A stretch of 27,821 nucleotides of DNA from JAIEPT01 sp038217425 (GCA_038217425.1 JBBQPM010000086.1:1-27821), one strand, 5' to 3'; counted from the stretch's first letter, positions 15,564-23,808 are shown. Made by a program: numbers and translations. Notes: generated by a model not told the origin, from the sequence alone.

Positions 15564-16760
15564 ATGCCTGGTATCTTTCAGCGAATGATCTTCCTCGAAT
15601 TGCTGCGCATCTTCTTGCTGTGCTGGCTGGGGCTCACCGGCATCATCCTGATGGCGGGCGTCTTCGCCGAGGCGACGCAGCATGGCCTGGGACCCGGCCA
15701 GGTGCTGGCGATCCTGCCCTGCCTCGTGCCGAACACCATCCCCTATACTTTGCCGACGACGACGCTGTTCGCCGTCTGCATCGTCTATGGCCGACTGGCG
15801 TCGGACAACGAAATCCTCGCGATCAAGGCGGCGGGCATCAACGTCATCCACGTCGTCAGCCCCGCGATACTCCTGGGCGTCCTCGCCAGCGCCATCACCC
15901 TCGGCGTCTACTGGAATCACATTCCCGAAGCCCACTGGGAGCTGCGCACCAAGTTCGTGAAGGACATCAAAGAACTTTTGTATGGCATGTTGCGTAGGGA
16001 GCAGACCATCCGCCATCCGCAGATCAAGTACCACATTTCGGTGCATCGCGTCGAGGGGGTCAAGTTGATCCACACGATCATCAATCACTGGAACCCGACG
16101 ATGAAGCGGTACGACTTTTCCATCTGCGCCCAGGAAGCGGAGATCGACGTCGACATGATCAAGAACCAGATCATTCTTCGGCTCAAGAACACCAACTACG
16201 CCACCGCCGAGGAGCCGTTCGGCAAGGACGAAGAGAATGGGAAATTCGAAGTCGACTTGCCCGCGGACTTCGGCAATCCGTACAAGAGTCGGGCGACCGA
16301 CATGACCTGGCAAGAAGTGCTCGATCGCCGAGAGGAAGTGGAAGCCGAGCGCGCCGAAGTCCGGCGACTGTTGGCGATGTGGGAGAAAACGGTGCTCGAC
16401 GGCGGCACCAACGCGCAGGCGCTCGATCAGATCGACCATCTCCAGAAACGGCTCACTTTGTTTCCACGCGAACTCGGCGGGCTCAACACCGAACTCCACA
16501 TGCGCCCGGCGCTGGCGATGGGGTGTCTCTGCTTCGTCCTGGTGGGGTGCCCCGTCGGCATCTGGTTCGGGAAAAGCGACTATCTCTCCGCTTTCATCAC
16601 GTGCTTCTTGCCGATCGTCCTGGTTTACTATCCGCTCATGCTCTTTGGCCTGAATCTCGGCAAGCACGCAAAATTCGATCCGCTCTGGACCGTCTGGCCT
16701 GCCAACGTCCTCCTGGCGCTGACGAGCGTGTTCCTGTTCCGCAACCTCGCGCGCAACTGA
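15564..16760 (+). CDS. LptF/LptG (YjgP/YjgQ) family permease
   Basis: This 398-residue inner-membrane protein has the family layout: three membrane segments (about 14-34, 50-73, 98-117), a periplasmic domain of about 190 residues, and three more segments (about 315-334, 341-364, 373-393). Conserved pieces are LELLRIFLL, TIPYTLPTTTLFA and DNEILAIKAAGI. LptF and LptG form the membrane part of the LPS exporter with the LptB ATPase; which of the two this is cannot be decided by eye. Just before the fourth segment a charged stretch with coiled-coil character (about 250-305, EEVEAERAEVRRLL) looks like an insertion relative to proteobacterial members. AAGGAG lies 5 nt before ATG 15564; a GTG at 15561 is too close to that site. 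It is likely co-transcribed with the AsmA-like gene. Confidence 0.88.
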   Translation: MPGIFQRMIFLELLRIFLLCWLGLTGIILMAGVFAEATQHGLGPGQVLAILPCLVPNTIPYTLPTTTLFAVCIVYGRLASDNEILAIKAAGINVIHVVSPAILLGVLASAITLGVYWNHIPEAHWELRTKFVKDIKELLYGMLRREQTIRHPQIKYHISVHRVEGVKLIHTIINHWNPTMKRYDFSICAQEAEIDVDMIKNQIILRLKNTNYATAEEPFGKDEENGKFEVDLPADFGNPYKSRATDMTWQEVLDRREEVEAERAEVRRLLAMWEKTVLDGGTNAQALDQIDHLQKRLTLFPRELGGLNTELHMRPALAMGCLCFVLVGCPVGIWFGKSDYLSAFITCFLPIVLVYYPLMLFGLNLGKHAKFDPLWTVWPANVLLALTSVFLFRNLARN

Positions 16761-16892
16761 CGCGGGATCGGTGAAGGGCGTCGCCGAAATCGGCTGCCGA
16801 CGATCCGGACGCCCGGCAGTAAATCGGTTCGCAATTTCGCTCCGCATGCCGTATTCTGCAAAAGACCCTCGTCGTTCTTTTGGAGATGCGTC

Positions 16893-17756
16893 ATGCGGTT
16901 TCTCGTAGCCGGATTCTGGATTCTGCTGTTCAGCGCCTCGGCCCGCGCCGACTCGTTCGACTATTATCTCAACCGCTTGCTCGAACGCATGCCGGGCAGC
17001 AAGGGCGTCGAAAAAGTCAAAGCCCTCACGCCGCTGGAACTCACCGATCACGATCAGGTGCTCCCCGGAATCAAGGGGACGTTCATCCTCGTCAAGACGA
17101 ACGAAGGACGCATGAGCAAGTTGATCGTCGAGGCGGCCCGGCAGAAGATTTCCAAGGAAAAGTCGCTGCCGATCCTCATCATTCATCGCTACGTCACTTA
17201 CCGCGAAGGCGAAGATAAAACCGTCTTGGCCCATGGCCGGGACGCACGGCTGTTCGGCAATTTCCGCTTCAATCTCGATATTGGCCAGGTCGTCCCGCCA
17301 GACTTCGCGGCCGACCTGCGCTTCAGCGCCGACGGCGAAAACGTGGCGCTCGAACCCGTCGGGAATGCCGAACTCTACCTCGTCACCAAGCACCACCCCG
17401 ACGCCAAGCCGGCGCAGACCGAGAAAGTCGTCGTCGGGGAAAAGTACGAGGCGAAATTTGTGAACGGCAACTTCAAACTCTACGACGACGGCAGGCGTTC
17501 CGGGACGCTGCACCTGAAGCTGCGCGACAACAACAAGCACCTCCAGGGGCACTTCTATTCCGACAAGGACGGCGCCAAGTACGACGTCGAAGGAAACCTG
17601 GGCGCTCAGCCGCACCTGATTCATTTCAAGATTATCTTCCCGCGGACGCAGCAGGAATACTTCGGCTTCATGTTCACGGGAGACGCGCGGGCGATGGGCG
17701 GCTTCTCTCGACTGCAGGAGCGCGAAACCGGGTTTTACGCCGTCCGCGAGGAATGA
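16893..17756 (+). CDS. Secreted hypothetical protein, 287 residues
   Basis: I do not recognise the family. A signal peptide is clear (MRFLVAGFWILLFSASARA, cleavage near 19). Residues 20-120 contain a short helical start (DYYLNRLLERMPG), then GIKGTFILVKTNEG and PILIIHRYVTYREG. The second half (about 185-285) is strand-rich and ends FGFMFTGDARAMGGFSRLQERETGFYAVRE. That resembles a planctomycete lipocalin- or jelly-roll-like domain that measures ligand-dependent change, but this is only an impression. GGAG at 16882-16885 gives 7 nt spacing. It lies 132 nt after the permease gene on the same strand and could belong to the same envelope unit or stand alone. Confidence 0.7.
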   Translation: MRFLVAGFWILLFSASARADSFDYYLNRLLERMPGSKGVEKVKALTPLELTDHDQVLPGIKGTFILVKTNEGRMSKLIVEAARQKISKEKSLPILIIHRYVTYREGEDKTVLAHGRDARLFGNFRFNLDIGQVVPPDFAADLRFSADGENVALEPVGNAELYLVTKHHPDAKPAQTEKVVVGEKYEAKFVNGNFKLYDDGRRSGTLHLKLRDNNKHLQGHFYSDKDGAKYDVEGNLGAQPHLIHFKIIFPRTQQEYFGFMFTGDARAMGGFSRLQERETGFYAVREE

Positions 17757-17763
17757 GCGGTCC

Positions 17764-17769
17764 TATAAT
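17764..17769 (+). promoter_or_regulatory. Candidate -10 box of the superoxide dismutase gene
   Basis: A perfect TATAAT lies 8 nt after the preceding stop codon and 45 nt before the ATG at 17814. I see no acceptable -35 hexamer 16-18 nt upstream, so the call rests on the -10 box and its position. Confidence 0.35.
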
Positions 17770-17813
17770 GAGCAGATCCCCCTTACCCAAACGATTCTTC
17801 CAGGAGACGCACC

Positions 17814-18527
17814 ATGACGCCAATGACTCGCCGAGACGTTCTACGCAGCGCCGCCGTCGGCGCTACCGGTCTATTCGTAGGCCGATTCGCTAATGCCCAG
17901 GCGCCCGCTCCCCCGACCGGGCCGTTCACGCTCGCCCCGCTCCCCTACGCCGCCAACGCCCTGGAACCGCACATCGACGAACAGACGATGCGCATCCACC
18001 ACGATCGGCACCATCAAGCCTACGTCAACAATCTGAACGTCGCGCTGGTCGGGCAGACCGAGCTTTCCAAGCTGCCGATCGAACAGCTGCTGTTGCCCGC
18101 CAACCTCGCCAAGGCATCGGACGGCACCCGCCAATCGATCATCAACAACGGCGGCGGCCACTACAATCACACGTTCTTTTGGCAGATCATGGGTCCCAAT
18201 GCCGGCGGCAACCCCGCGGGCCGACTCGCCGAGGCGATCGATTCGACCTTTGGCAACCTCGGCAAATTCAAGGACGCGTTCCGCGCCGCCGCCCTGGGAC
18301 GATTCGGTTCGGGCTGGGCCTGGCTGGTGAAGGCCGACGGCAAGCTCAACATCGTCTCCACCGGCAACCAGGACTGCCCGCTGACCGCCGGTCAAACGCC
18401 GATCCTGGGCATCGACGTCTGGGAGCACGCGTACTACCTCAAGTATCAGAACCTGCGTGCGGACTACGTGAACGCCTGGTGGAACGTGGTGAACTGGACC
18501 GCCGCGGGCCAGCGTTTCGCCGCGTAA
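17814..18527 (+). CDS. sod: Tat-exported Fe/Mn superoxide dismutase, Mn-type residues
   Basis: The enzyme converts superoxide to oxygen and hydrogen peroxide. The 237-residue protein has a twin-arginine signal (MTRRDVLRSAAVGATGL, Arg6-Arg7), so it is exported folded with its metal. The metal ligands are all present: His62 (MRIHHDRHHQAYVNN), His119 (GGGHYNHTFFW), Asp201 and His205 (DVWEHAYY). Gly115 before the second ligand and Gln186 in GNQDCPL are the positions that mark manganese-type rather than iron-type enzymes. Cambialistic use remains possible. AGGAG lies 7 nt upstream of the ATG, and a possible -10 box is at 17764. It would protect the periplasmic side. No neighbouring redox partner is obvious; a repeat element follows it. 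Confidence 0.93.
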   Translation: MTPMTRRDVLRSAAVGATGLFVGRFANAQAPAPPTGPFTLAPLPYAANALEPHIDEQTMRIHHDRHHQAYVNNLNVALVGQTELSKLPIEQLLLPANLAKASDGTRQSIINNGGGHYNHTFFWQIMGPNAGGNPAGRLAEAIDSTFGNLGKFKDAFRAAALGRFGSGWAWLVKADGKLNIVSTGNQDCPLTAGQTPILGIDVWEHAYYLKYQNLRADYVNAWWNVVNWTAAGQRFAA

Positions 18528-18584
18528 CGCCGGCGGATGCGCTCGTTATTTGTATTGTTAGGTGTTTCATCTTGAGATGAGAAT

Positions 18585-18754
18585 TTGGCCTGAAAGGCCG
18601 TCTCATACAGCCCAGGCCGTGAGGCCTGGGCAAGATACAACACCTAGGTCGGCCCTGAAAGGGCCGCTCATCCGTACGTATGCTAACGAGCGGCCCTTTC
18701 AGACCTACCCAGGCCTTACGGCCTGGGCTGTAAGAGTCGGCCTTTCTGGCCGAA
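18585..18754. repeat. Nested inverted-repeat element, copy B
   Basis: This has the same architecture as the element at 4933-5120. The outer arms 18585-18631 and 18708-18754 contain CCCAGGCC-GTGA-GGCCTGGG and its complement variant. The inner arms pair CTGAAAGGGCCGCTC (18655-18669) with GAGCGGCCCTTTCAG (18688-18702). The spacer between the inner arms and the joints between arms differ from copy A, while arm sequences are largely kept, as expected for a dispersed element held by structure. It also lies between converging genes (sod and the ceramidase-like gene). Confidence 0.85.
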
Positions 18755-18787
18755 GAGAATAGCGCCCACAAGCGATTCTGAAAAAGC

Positions 18788-20230
18788 CTATGCCATCTCC
18801 TTCAGCGCCGCGCCGATCGCGTCGATCAGCGACTCGAGAGTGCCCGGCGCCAGCACGCAGACCGTCTCCTGGTAGATGCCCTTCCCGTACGTCTCCTTCG
18901 GCACCAAGTAAAAGCAACGCGAGCCGTTCACCAGCGTCGTCACCACCAGCGGCACGCCCGGCAGTTTCTCGCGCAAACGGGTTTGTAGGATCTGATAGTG
19001 CTCCCCTTCGACGCCGATCCAGAAGGCGTCGCCGATCTTGAGGATCGTGACCGGAAACGGGAAGTGCGTGCCGGGGACCAACGTCTTGAGCCGGACCAAG
19101 AGACGATCCTTGCGCTCGATCATCGCCCGGGCGTCGCGCATGGCGATCTCTTCGCCGGCGGCCTTGGCCTGGGCTTCTTTCGCGACCCACTCGGCCCGGT
19201 CCGCTTGCACCTGCGCAATCGTCGGAATCTCCGGCCGATATGGCAGCGGCACGGTGAGGAAGCGATGCGTCCAGGCGCGCTTGCCCGCCAACTCCGTCTC
19301 CGAGAGAGGAACGTGTTCCCACGGCCCGAGCGTGGCGCCGGAGATGACGGGGCCCTGGAAGCGGAAGAACGTCCCTGGCGCCGGCAGCGCCTCGAGCGCC
19401 GATAACACTGCGAACGCCAGCTGCCGGCCGTTACGGTCGGCGATCGCGGGGTTGCCGACGAAGCCTTCCTTGGGCCCGAGATCGCCGGAGGCGCCTTGCA
19501 GGAATACGCACGGAGCGCCGGCCGTGGCTTCGACGGTTTCACGCAACGCCCCGACGTAATCCGGGCTGACCATCGTGTTGTCGTAAGCGAGCGTCGTCGG
19601 ATGGCACGCGTAATTGACGACGACCGCGATCGGCTTCCCGCTCGAGGCGGTGATGCGGACGATCTGCACGGTGTCGTCCGCGGGCCCGGCGGGGTTGTAG
19701 CCGCACACGATTTGCTTGGTTTTTTCGTCCCAGAGATCGCGGTTCTGTGCGAGGTCGCAGCGTCCCTGCGTGTAGGTGAGCGTCGCCTCCTGGCGATTGG
19801 CGCGGGCTTTTTCCACGAGGTCGGCGAGTTGCCCTGCTGTCTTCTCGAGATAGGGGGCGATGAGATCGCCGCCGGGGAGGTTGCTGCGCGTGCTGTCCAT
19901 GAGCCCGGCGCCATGCGTGTGCGTGAAGGCGACCAGGAACTGTTCGCGGGCCAGGCCGGTCCGTTGACATAGGGCTGTCAACACGGCGTCCATCTCGGGC
20001 GCCCAGAAGAGGCAATGATCGACGTCGATATAGACGATTTCGCTTTTCCCGTCCGCGGCCCCGATGGCCTGAAGCGCCAGCGCGGTGGCGGTGAGCGGGC
20101 GATGGACGCCGGTGGAGCGGTCGTGCTTGGCGGCGCCCCACATGCGGTGGTAGGCGCCGACGGGGGGCGTGATGTCGCAGCGCGCCAGGCCGACCTGGGC
20201 GATACTGTGCGGCGTGTGAACAACGGTCAT
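18788..20230 (-). CDS. Cytoplasmic ceramidase-like hydrolase
   Basis: This 480-residue relative of the neutral ceramidase catalytic domain lacks a signal peptide. Motifs are GLARCDITPPVG (14-25), AFTHTHGAG (101-109, zinc ligands His104 and His106), NYACHPTTL with His210, and LQGASGDLGP (244-253). Members of this group in planctomycetes and other bacteria are poorly characterised; amide bond cleavage on a small imported substrate is plausible. Its ATG overlaps the TGA of the MFS permease gene by 4 bp (ATGA at 20230-20227), so the two are translationally coupled. This suggests it acts on what the permease brings in. A helical insert around 330-385, rich in Ala, Glu and Lys, separates the zinc motifs from the C-terminal part. 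Confidence 0.83.
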   Translation of the reverse strand: MTVVHTPHSIAQVGLARCDITPPVGAYHRMWGAAKHDRSTGVHRPLTATALALQAIGAADGKSEIVYIDVDHCLFWAPEMDAVLTALCQRTGLAREQFLVAFTHTHGAGLMDSTRSNLPGGDLIAPYLEKTAGQLADLVEKARANRQEATLTYTQGRCDLAQNRDLWDEKTKQIVCGYNPAGPADDTVQIVRITASSGKPIAVVVNYACHPTTLAYDNTMVSPDYVGALRETVEATAGAPCVFLQGASGDLGPKEGFVGNPAIADRNGRQLAFAVLSALEALPAPGTFFRFQGPVISGATLGPWEHVPLSETELAGKRAWTHRFLTVPLPYRPEIPTIAQVQADRAEWVAKEAQAKAAGEEIAMRDARAMIERKDRLLVRLKTLVPGTHFPFPVTILKIGDAFWIGVEGEHYQILQTRLREKLPGVPLVVTTLVNGSRCFYLVPKETYGKGIYQETVCVLAPGTLESLIDAIGAALKEMA

Positions 20231-21504
20231 GGCTCAGGCTCCGATTCGATGACGGCGGTGTTGGAAAAGAAGATCCAGCAGACGGCGGCGAGCAGGTTCA
20301 AACCGGCGGAAAAATACAAGACGGCGTCCCAACTTTGATCGGTCCAGGCCAGCACTTCGGGAGCGACGACGGGAAACAATGCGGCGCCGAGGTTGCCCGC
20401 CATGTTCACGTAACTGAACGTCGGCGCCACGAACTTGCCCCCCAAATCGATGGTGGCGGCGGCGGCGGTGGGGCCGGTCACGCCCGCGATAATCGTGCCC
20501 GCCAGTAACACCATCGAAAAACTCCAGGGATCCGACATGCGTCCGGCCAGCAGCATAGCGAACCCGCCGAGGGTCAGCGTCAGAATCGCGAGGAATTGCC
20601 GGGCCCAAAAGAGACTGCCCGTGCGCCGCAGCAAATAGTCGGTGAGAAAGCCGCCGCTCAGGCCGCCGATGAAGAGGCCGATAAACGCGAAACCGACGAA
20701 GTATCCGGTGCGCGATTCGGGCACGTTGTGCCGCATCATCAGGTAGGTCGCCATCCAGGTGATATAGAACGATTGGCTGGCGCCGCGGAAGAACTGCTGT
20801 CCGGAGAGCCACCAGACGGCGGGCGTGGTGAAAAGTTTGAGCCAGGGCATGGGGCGCGGCACGCTGAGCGGGGCGCTGTCGATGAGCGCGAGTTCCGCCT
20901 CGTTGACGCCGGCGTGCTCGGCGGGGCGATTGCGAAACCACCAGACGAAGAGCAGCGCCCAGAAGACGCCGGGGACGGCGTAGGCGAAAAAGATCCAGCG
21001 CCAGCTCATGAAGCCCAGAAGTTCACTGGTGATGACGCCGCCAGCGACGCCCCCCAGCTGCATGAAGCCCCCCAGGACGCCGGTCGTCCAGCCTCGCTGC
21101 GAGCGCGGAAACCACTGGGCGAGCGATTGATTGCAGCACGGGACGATGCCGGCCTCCGCGATGCCCATCAGGAACCGCATCAAGAATAACGAGTAGAAGC
21201 CGCCGCTCAGTCCGCTCCCCGCGGTGCACAGCGACCAGATCAGGCAGCATGCCGTGAGACACCAGCGCGAACCGAAGCGCTGGCCCAGCCAGCCGGCGGG
21301 TACCTGGAAGATGACGTAGCCGATGAAGAAGGCGCCCAGGATCTGCCCGACGGCTCTGTCGCCCTCCGGCGTATTCAGGTCGATCTTGAAGTCGGCGGCG
21401 ATGGATTTGACCGCGATCCCCAGGCAGCCGCGATCGACGTACGCGATGAAGCAGGCCAAACTCAGGAACGCGAGCACGAGGTAGCGGGTCTTGGTCGGTT
21501 TCAT
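20227..21504 (-). CDS. MFS permease, anion:cation symporter (ACS)-like
   Basis: The 425-residue protein has twelve predicted membrane segments. The N-terminus, KTRYLVLAFLSLACFIAYVDRG, matches the ACS branch of the major facilitator superfamily (sugar acids, tartrate, phthalate and similar organic anions). The loop 2-3 signature is seen as GWLGQRFGSRW, and FLMGIAEAGIVPC is typical for the fourth segment. The start at 21504 fits this N-terminus; the open frame continues upstream to 21588 but that extension overlaps the palindrome at 21554-21621. The substrate cannot be read from the sequence. Coupling to the ceramidase-like hydrolase and the divergent aminotransferase gene suggest a nitrogen-containing organic acid or amide. 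Confidence 0.88.
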   Translation of the reverse strand: MKPTKTRYLVLAFLSLACFIAYVDRGCLGIAVKSIAADFKIDLNTPEGDRAVGQILGAFFIGYVIFQVPAGWLGQRFGSRWCLTACCLIWSLCTAGSGLSGGFYSLFLMRFLMGIAEAGIVPCCNQSLAQWFPRSQRGWTTGVLGGFMQLGGVAGGVITSELLGFMSWRWIFFAYAVPGVFWALLFVWWFRNRPAEHAGVNEAELALIDSAPLSVPRPMPWLKLFTTPAVWWLSGQQFFRGASQSFYITWMATYLMMRHNVPESRTGYFVGFAFIGLFIGGLSGGFLTDYLLRRTGSLFWARQFLAILTLTLGGFAMLLAGRMSDPWSFSMVLLAGTIIAGVTGPTAAAATIDLGGKFVAPTFSYVNMAGNLGAALFPVVAPEVLAWTDQSWDAVLYFSAGLNLLAAVCWIFFSNTAVIESEPEP

Positions 21505-21553
21505 ATCGACTGTGAGGATACCGCACTTTCGTTTCGAGGGGAACAAATACTTT

Positions 21554-21621
21554 GGCGAGCCAGGTCGCGTAAGCGCCTGGAGCCTCACGTTACTCCAGGC
21601 GCTTACGCGACCTGGCTCGCC
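21554..21621. repeat. Perfect 29-bp inverted repeat between divergent genes
   Basis: Arms 21554-21582 and 21593-21621 (GGCGAGCCAGGTCGCG... and its exact complement) surround a 10-nt loop. The arms contain GCCAGGTCGC and TAAGCGCCTGG. The element lies in the 177-bp control region between the MFS and aminotransferase genes. It differs in sequence from the two nested elements but contains similar CCAGG cores. It is too long for a simple operator, so a mobile palindromic repeat or cruciform is more likely. Confidence 0.85.
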
Positions 21622-21681
21622 GGCGACTGCCCTTTTGCTCGCCGCAACATAGAATTTCTGTCACTCGAAAGGAACTCACGC

Positions 21682-23004
21682 ATGAATCTGCAAAAGTCGG
21701 CCGAGCTGTTCGCACGCAATCGCCAGTGGATTCCCGGCGGCATGGTGTCGCTCAATCGCAAGGTGGAGCCGGAGATCGCGTTCATCAAAGGACAGGGGGC
21801 GTACGTCTGGGACGCGGACGGCAATCGCTACCTCGACTATCACGCCGCCTTCGCCCCCTACTTACTCGGGCACGCGGATACGGACGTCGATGCTTCGGTG
21901 CGCCACGCGCTGTCCGAGGGCTGGACGATGATGGGCTCGGGAACGACGCCGTGGGAGGGGCGGTTCGCGGAGTTGTTCGCGAAGTGCGTGCCGACGCTGG
22001 ATCGGGTGCAGATCGCGACGACGGGATCGGAGGCGACGTATCACGCACTGCGACTCGCGCGCGCGTACACCGGCCGCGATCATGTCGTCGTGATGCAGGG
22101 GGGGTACAACGGCTGGCACGACGAAGTGGCGTGCAACGTGATGACGCCGATCGCGCAGATCGGGCCGCGGGTTTCGAAAGGCGAGTATCCGTTTGCGCCG
22201 CTGTCGGCGGGGATGCCGGGCTCGATCGCCGAGCGCGTGCATGTGCTCAATTACAACGATCTCGACGCCGTCCGCTGGGCGTTCGAAAAATATCCCGTGG
22301 CGTGCCTGATCACCGAGCCGATTCTGCAGAACATCGGCATCGTCAAACCGAAGCCGGGCTATCTGCAAGGGCTCCGCGAGCTGTGCGATCGGCACGGCGT
22401 GGTGCTGGTCTTCGACGAGGTGAAGACCGGCTTTCGCCACGCGCTGGGCGGGTATCAATCGCTGGTCGGCATCACGCCCGACCTGGCGACGTTCGGCAAG
22501 GCGATCGCCAACGGCTATCCGCTCGGCGCCATCGCGGGCAAGCGCGCCATCATGGATCTGTTCGCGGAGAACGATCTCAAGAAGCGCGTGCTCATCGCCG
22601 GCACCTACAACGGCCATCCGATTCCGGTGGCCGCCGCGATCGGCACCATGGAGAAGCTCTTACGCGAAAAGGATACGCTCTATCCCCGGCTCGAAGCGCT
22701 CGGCGCCCGCATGCAAGCAGGCCTCGAGACGATCTTCGCCGACGCGCAGATCCGCGTGACGATCGGCCGACAGGGCTCGGCGTTCTGCGTCTATTTCATG
22801 GACCAACTGCCTAGCGATTGGCACGATCTGGCCGAGCATCACGACATGGATCGTGATCTGCGCTATCGGCGTGCGCTCATCGAACGCGGGATCTATCACT
22901 TCCCGCTGCCGACGAAGCAAGGGAGCATCTCGGCGGCGCACACGCAGGCGGATGTCGATTGGACGCTGGAGCAAACGCGCGCGGTCGTGGCCGATCTCGT
23001 CTAG
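21682..23004 (+). CDS. Class III PLP aminotransferase, glutamate-1-semialdehyde aminomutase-like
   Basis: The 440-residue protein resembles glutamate-1-semialdehyde 2,1-aminomutases and relatives: IPGGMVSLNRKVEP (17-30), GSEATYHALRLARAYTGR (115-132), the cofactor-binding DEVKTGFR (245-252), and the Schiff-base lysine Lys273 in FGKAIANGYPLGAIAGK. It has an AAGGA ribosome site 8 nt upstream. The true haem-pathway enzyme (HemL) is usually encoded elsewhere and is more strongly conserved. This member is more probably a catabolic or secondary aminotransferase, as the divergent MFS/hydrolase pair suggests. It is cytoplasmic, likely a dimer. The substrate is not determinable here. Confidence 0.88.
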   Translation: MNLQKSAELFARNRQWIPGGMVSLNRKVEPEIAFIKGQGAYVWDADGNRYLDYHAAFAPYLLGHADTDVDASVRHALSEGWTMMGSGTTPWEGRFAELFAKCVPTLDRVQIATTGSEATYHALRLARAYTGRDHVVVMQGGYNGWHDEVACNVMTPIAQIGPRVSKGEYPFAPLSAGMPGSIAERVHVLNYNDLDAVRWAFEKYPVACLITEPILQNIGIVKPKPGYLQGLRELCDRHGVVLVFDEVKTGFRHALGGYQSLVGITPDLATFGKAIANGYPLGAIAGKRAIMDLFAENDLKKRVLIAGTYNGHPIPVAAAIGTMEKLLREKDTLYPRLEALGARMQAGLETIFADAQIRVTIGRQGSAFCVYFMDQLPSDWHDLAEHHDMDRDLRYRRALIERGIYHFPLPTKQGSISAAHTQADVDWTLEQTRAVVADLV

Positions 23005-23046
23005 CGCTCGCGTGGCATGCTGCGAGCGCTAAACGAAGACGACACG

Positions 23047-23205
23047 TTACGTTTGCCGATGCGTGTTCGCCGCCACCCAGAGCAGGTAGGCGACGCGTTC
23101 GCGCAGGCGGCGATGACGTTCGTGCATGCGCACGGCGTACATCTGGTAGGCGTAATGGATCGTGGTCACCGCCAGCATGGCGGCCGACAGGGTAAGGAGA
23201 TTCAT
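23047..23205 (-). CDS. Candidate 52-residue small protein
   Basis: Reading the minus strand from ATG 23205 to TAA 23047 gives a short protein with a hydrophobic start (MNLLTLSAAMLAVTTIHYAY), then a basic, helix-forming segment (YAVRMHERHRRLRERVAY) and LLWVAANTHRQT. One membrane segment with a basic cytoplasmic helix is a common shape for bacterial small membrane proteins. A weak GGAAC ribosome site lies 9 nt upstream. It fills the gap after the aminotransferase gene on the opposite strand. I do not recognise the family, and a chance frame is possible. Confidence 0.4.
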   Translation of the reverse strand: MNLLTLSAAMLAVTTIHYAYQMYAVRMHERHRRLRERVAYLLWVAANTHRQT

Positions 23206-23310
23206 GGGTGAGTTCCGTTGACGAGTGCCTCTTTTCTTGTTCCGTAAAACAAACTTAGCTCAGGTTTTCCCATCACGCAAATCGACGTTTCAAAATTCGC
23301 GGAGCCCGTC

Positions 23311-23808
23311 ATGCTCGATGCAACTGCCTGGCGGGTAGAGCCTTGGTCGGCGGCATCGGGCAACTACGTATGCCAACGCATCGTCCGACACGGCACGCAG
23401 CCGATCGGCTTCGTCGGCTGTCCGGCGCCGAACGTCGGCTGGTTCGCGCCCTTGCGGTACGAATTTTGCGAAGCAGAAGACGGCTCACACGTCGGCAGCA
23501 TCGTCCGCGGCTGGTGGCGCCGAAGCCGATGGACGATCCTCGAAGCCGAGGAGAACCTCGTCGGCACCCTGCACGGCCCGGCCCTCTACGATCCGTGGGG
23601 CCGATTCCTCGCGCAGATGCGCCCGATTGCGGGGAGCGTTCAACTGGTGGACGTCGACGAGCGCGTCTGGGCCTGGCAAAAAGGCGATCGAATCACGCTC
23701 GACGCTAACTTCCCGGTCAATCCCTACGGAAAAATGCTCGTGCTCGCGGCATTCCTGGGCTCGGGCCCGACGCCCGCCGATCTAATTCGTCTCGGCAATA
23801 TCCCGTAG
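23311..23808 (+). CDS. Hypothetical protein, 165 residues
   Basis: I do not recognise the family with confidence. The protein is strand-rich with many tryptophans and has no signal peptide. It contains IGFVGCPAPNVGWFAPLRYEF (32-52) and WTILEAEENLVGTLHGP, then DPWGRFLAQM. It ends with VNPYGKMLVLAAFL, a helical stretch. The order of strands around a central hydrophobic helix at the C-terminus resembles tubby/LURP-one/scramblase-like folds, but this is only a structural impression. GGAG lies about 8 nt before the ATG at 23311. Its end overlaps the decayed toxin frame on the other strand. Confidence 0.6.
   Translation: MLDATAWRVEPWSAASGNYVCQRIVRHGTQPIGFVGCPAPNVGWFAPLRYEFCEAEDGSHVGSIVRGWWRRSRWTILEAEENLVGTLHGPALYDPWGRFLAQMRPIAGSVQLVDVDERVWAWQKGDRITLDANFPVNPYGKMLVLAAFLGSGPTPADLIRLGNIP

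Noticed and set aside
13204..17624. Long antisense frames (660 and 898 residues) across the AsmA-like, permease and secreted-protein genes
   Set aside because: They run through three well-supported sense genes and their control regions, show no motifs, and result from codon bias.
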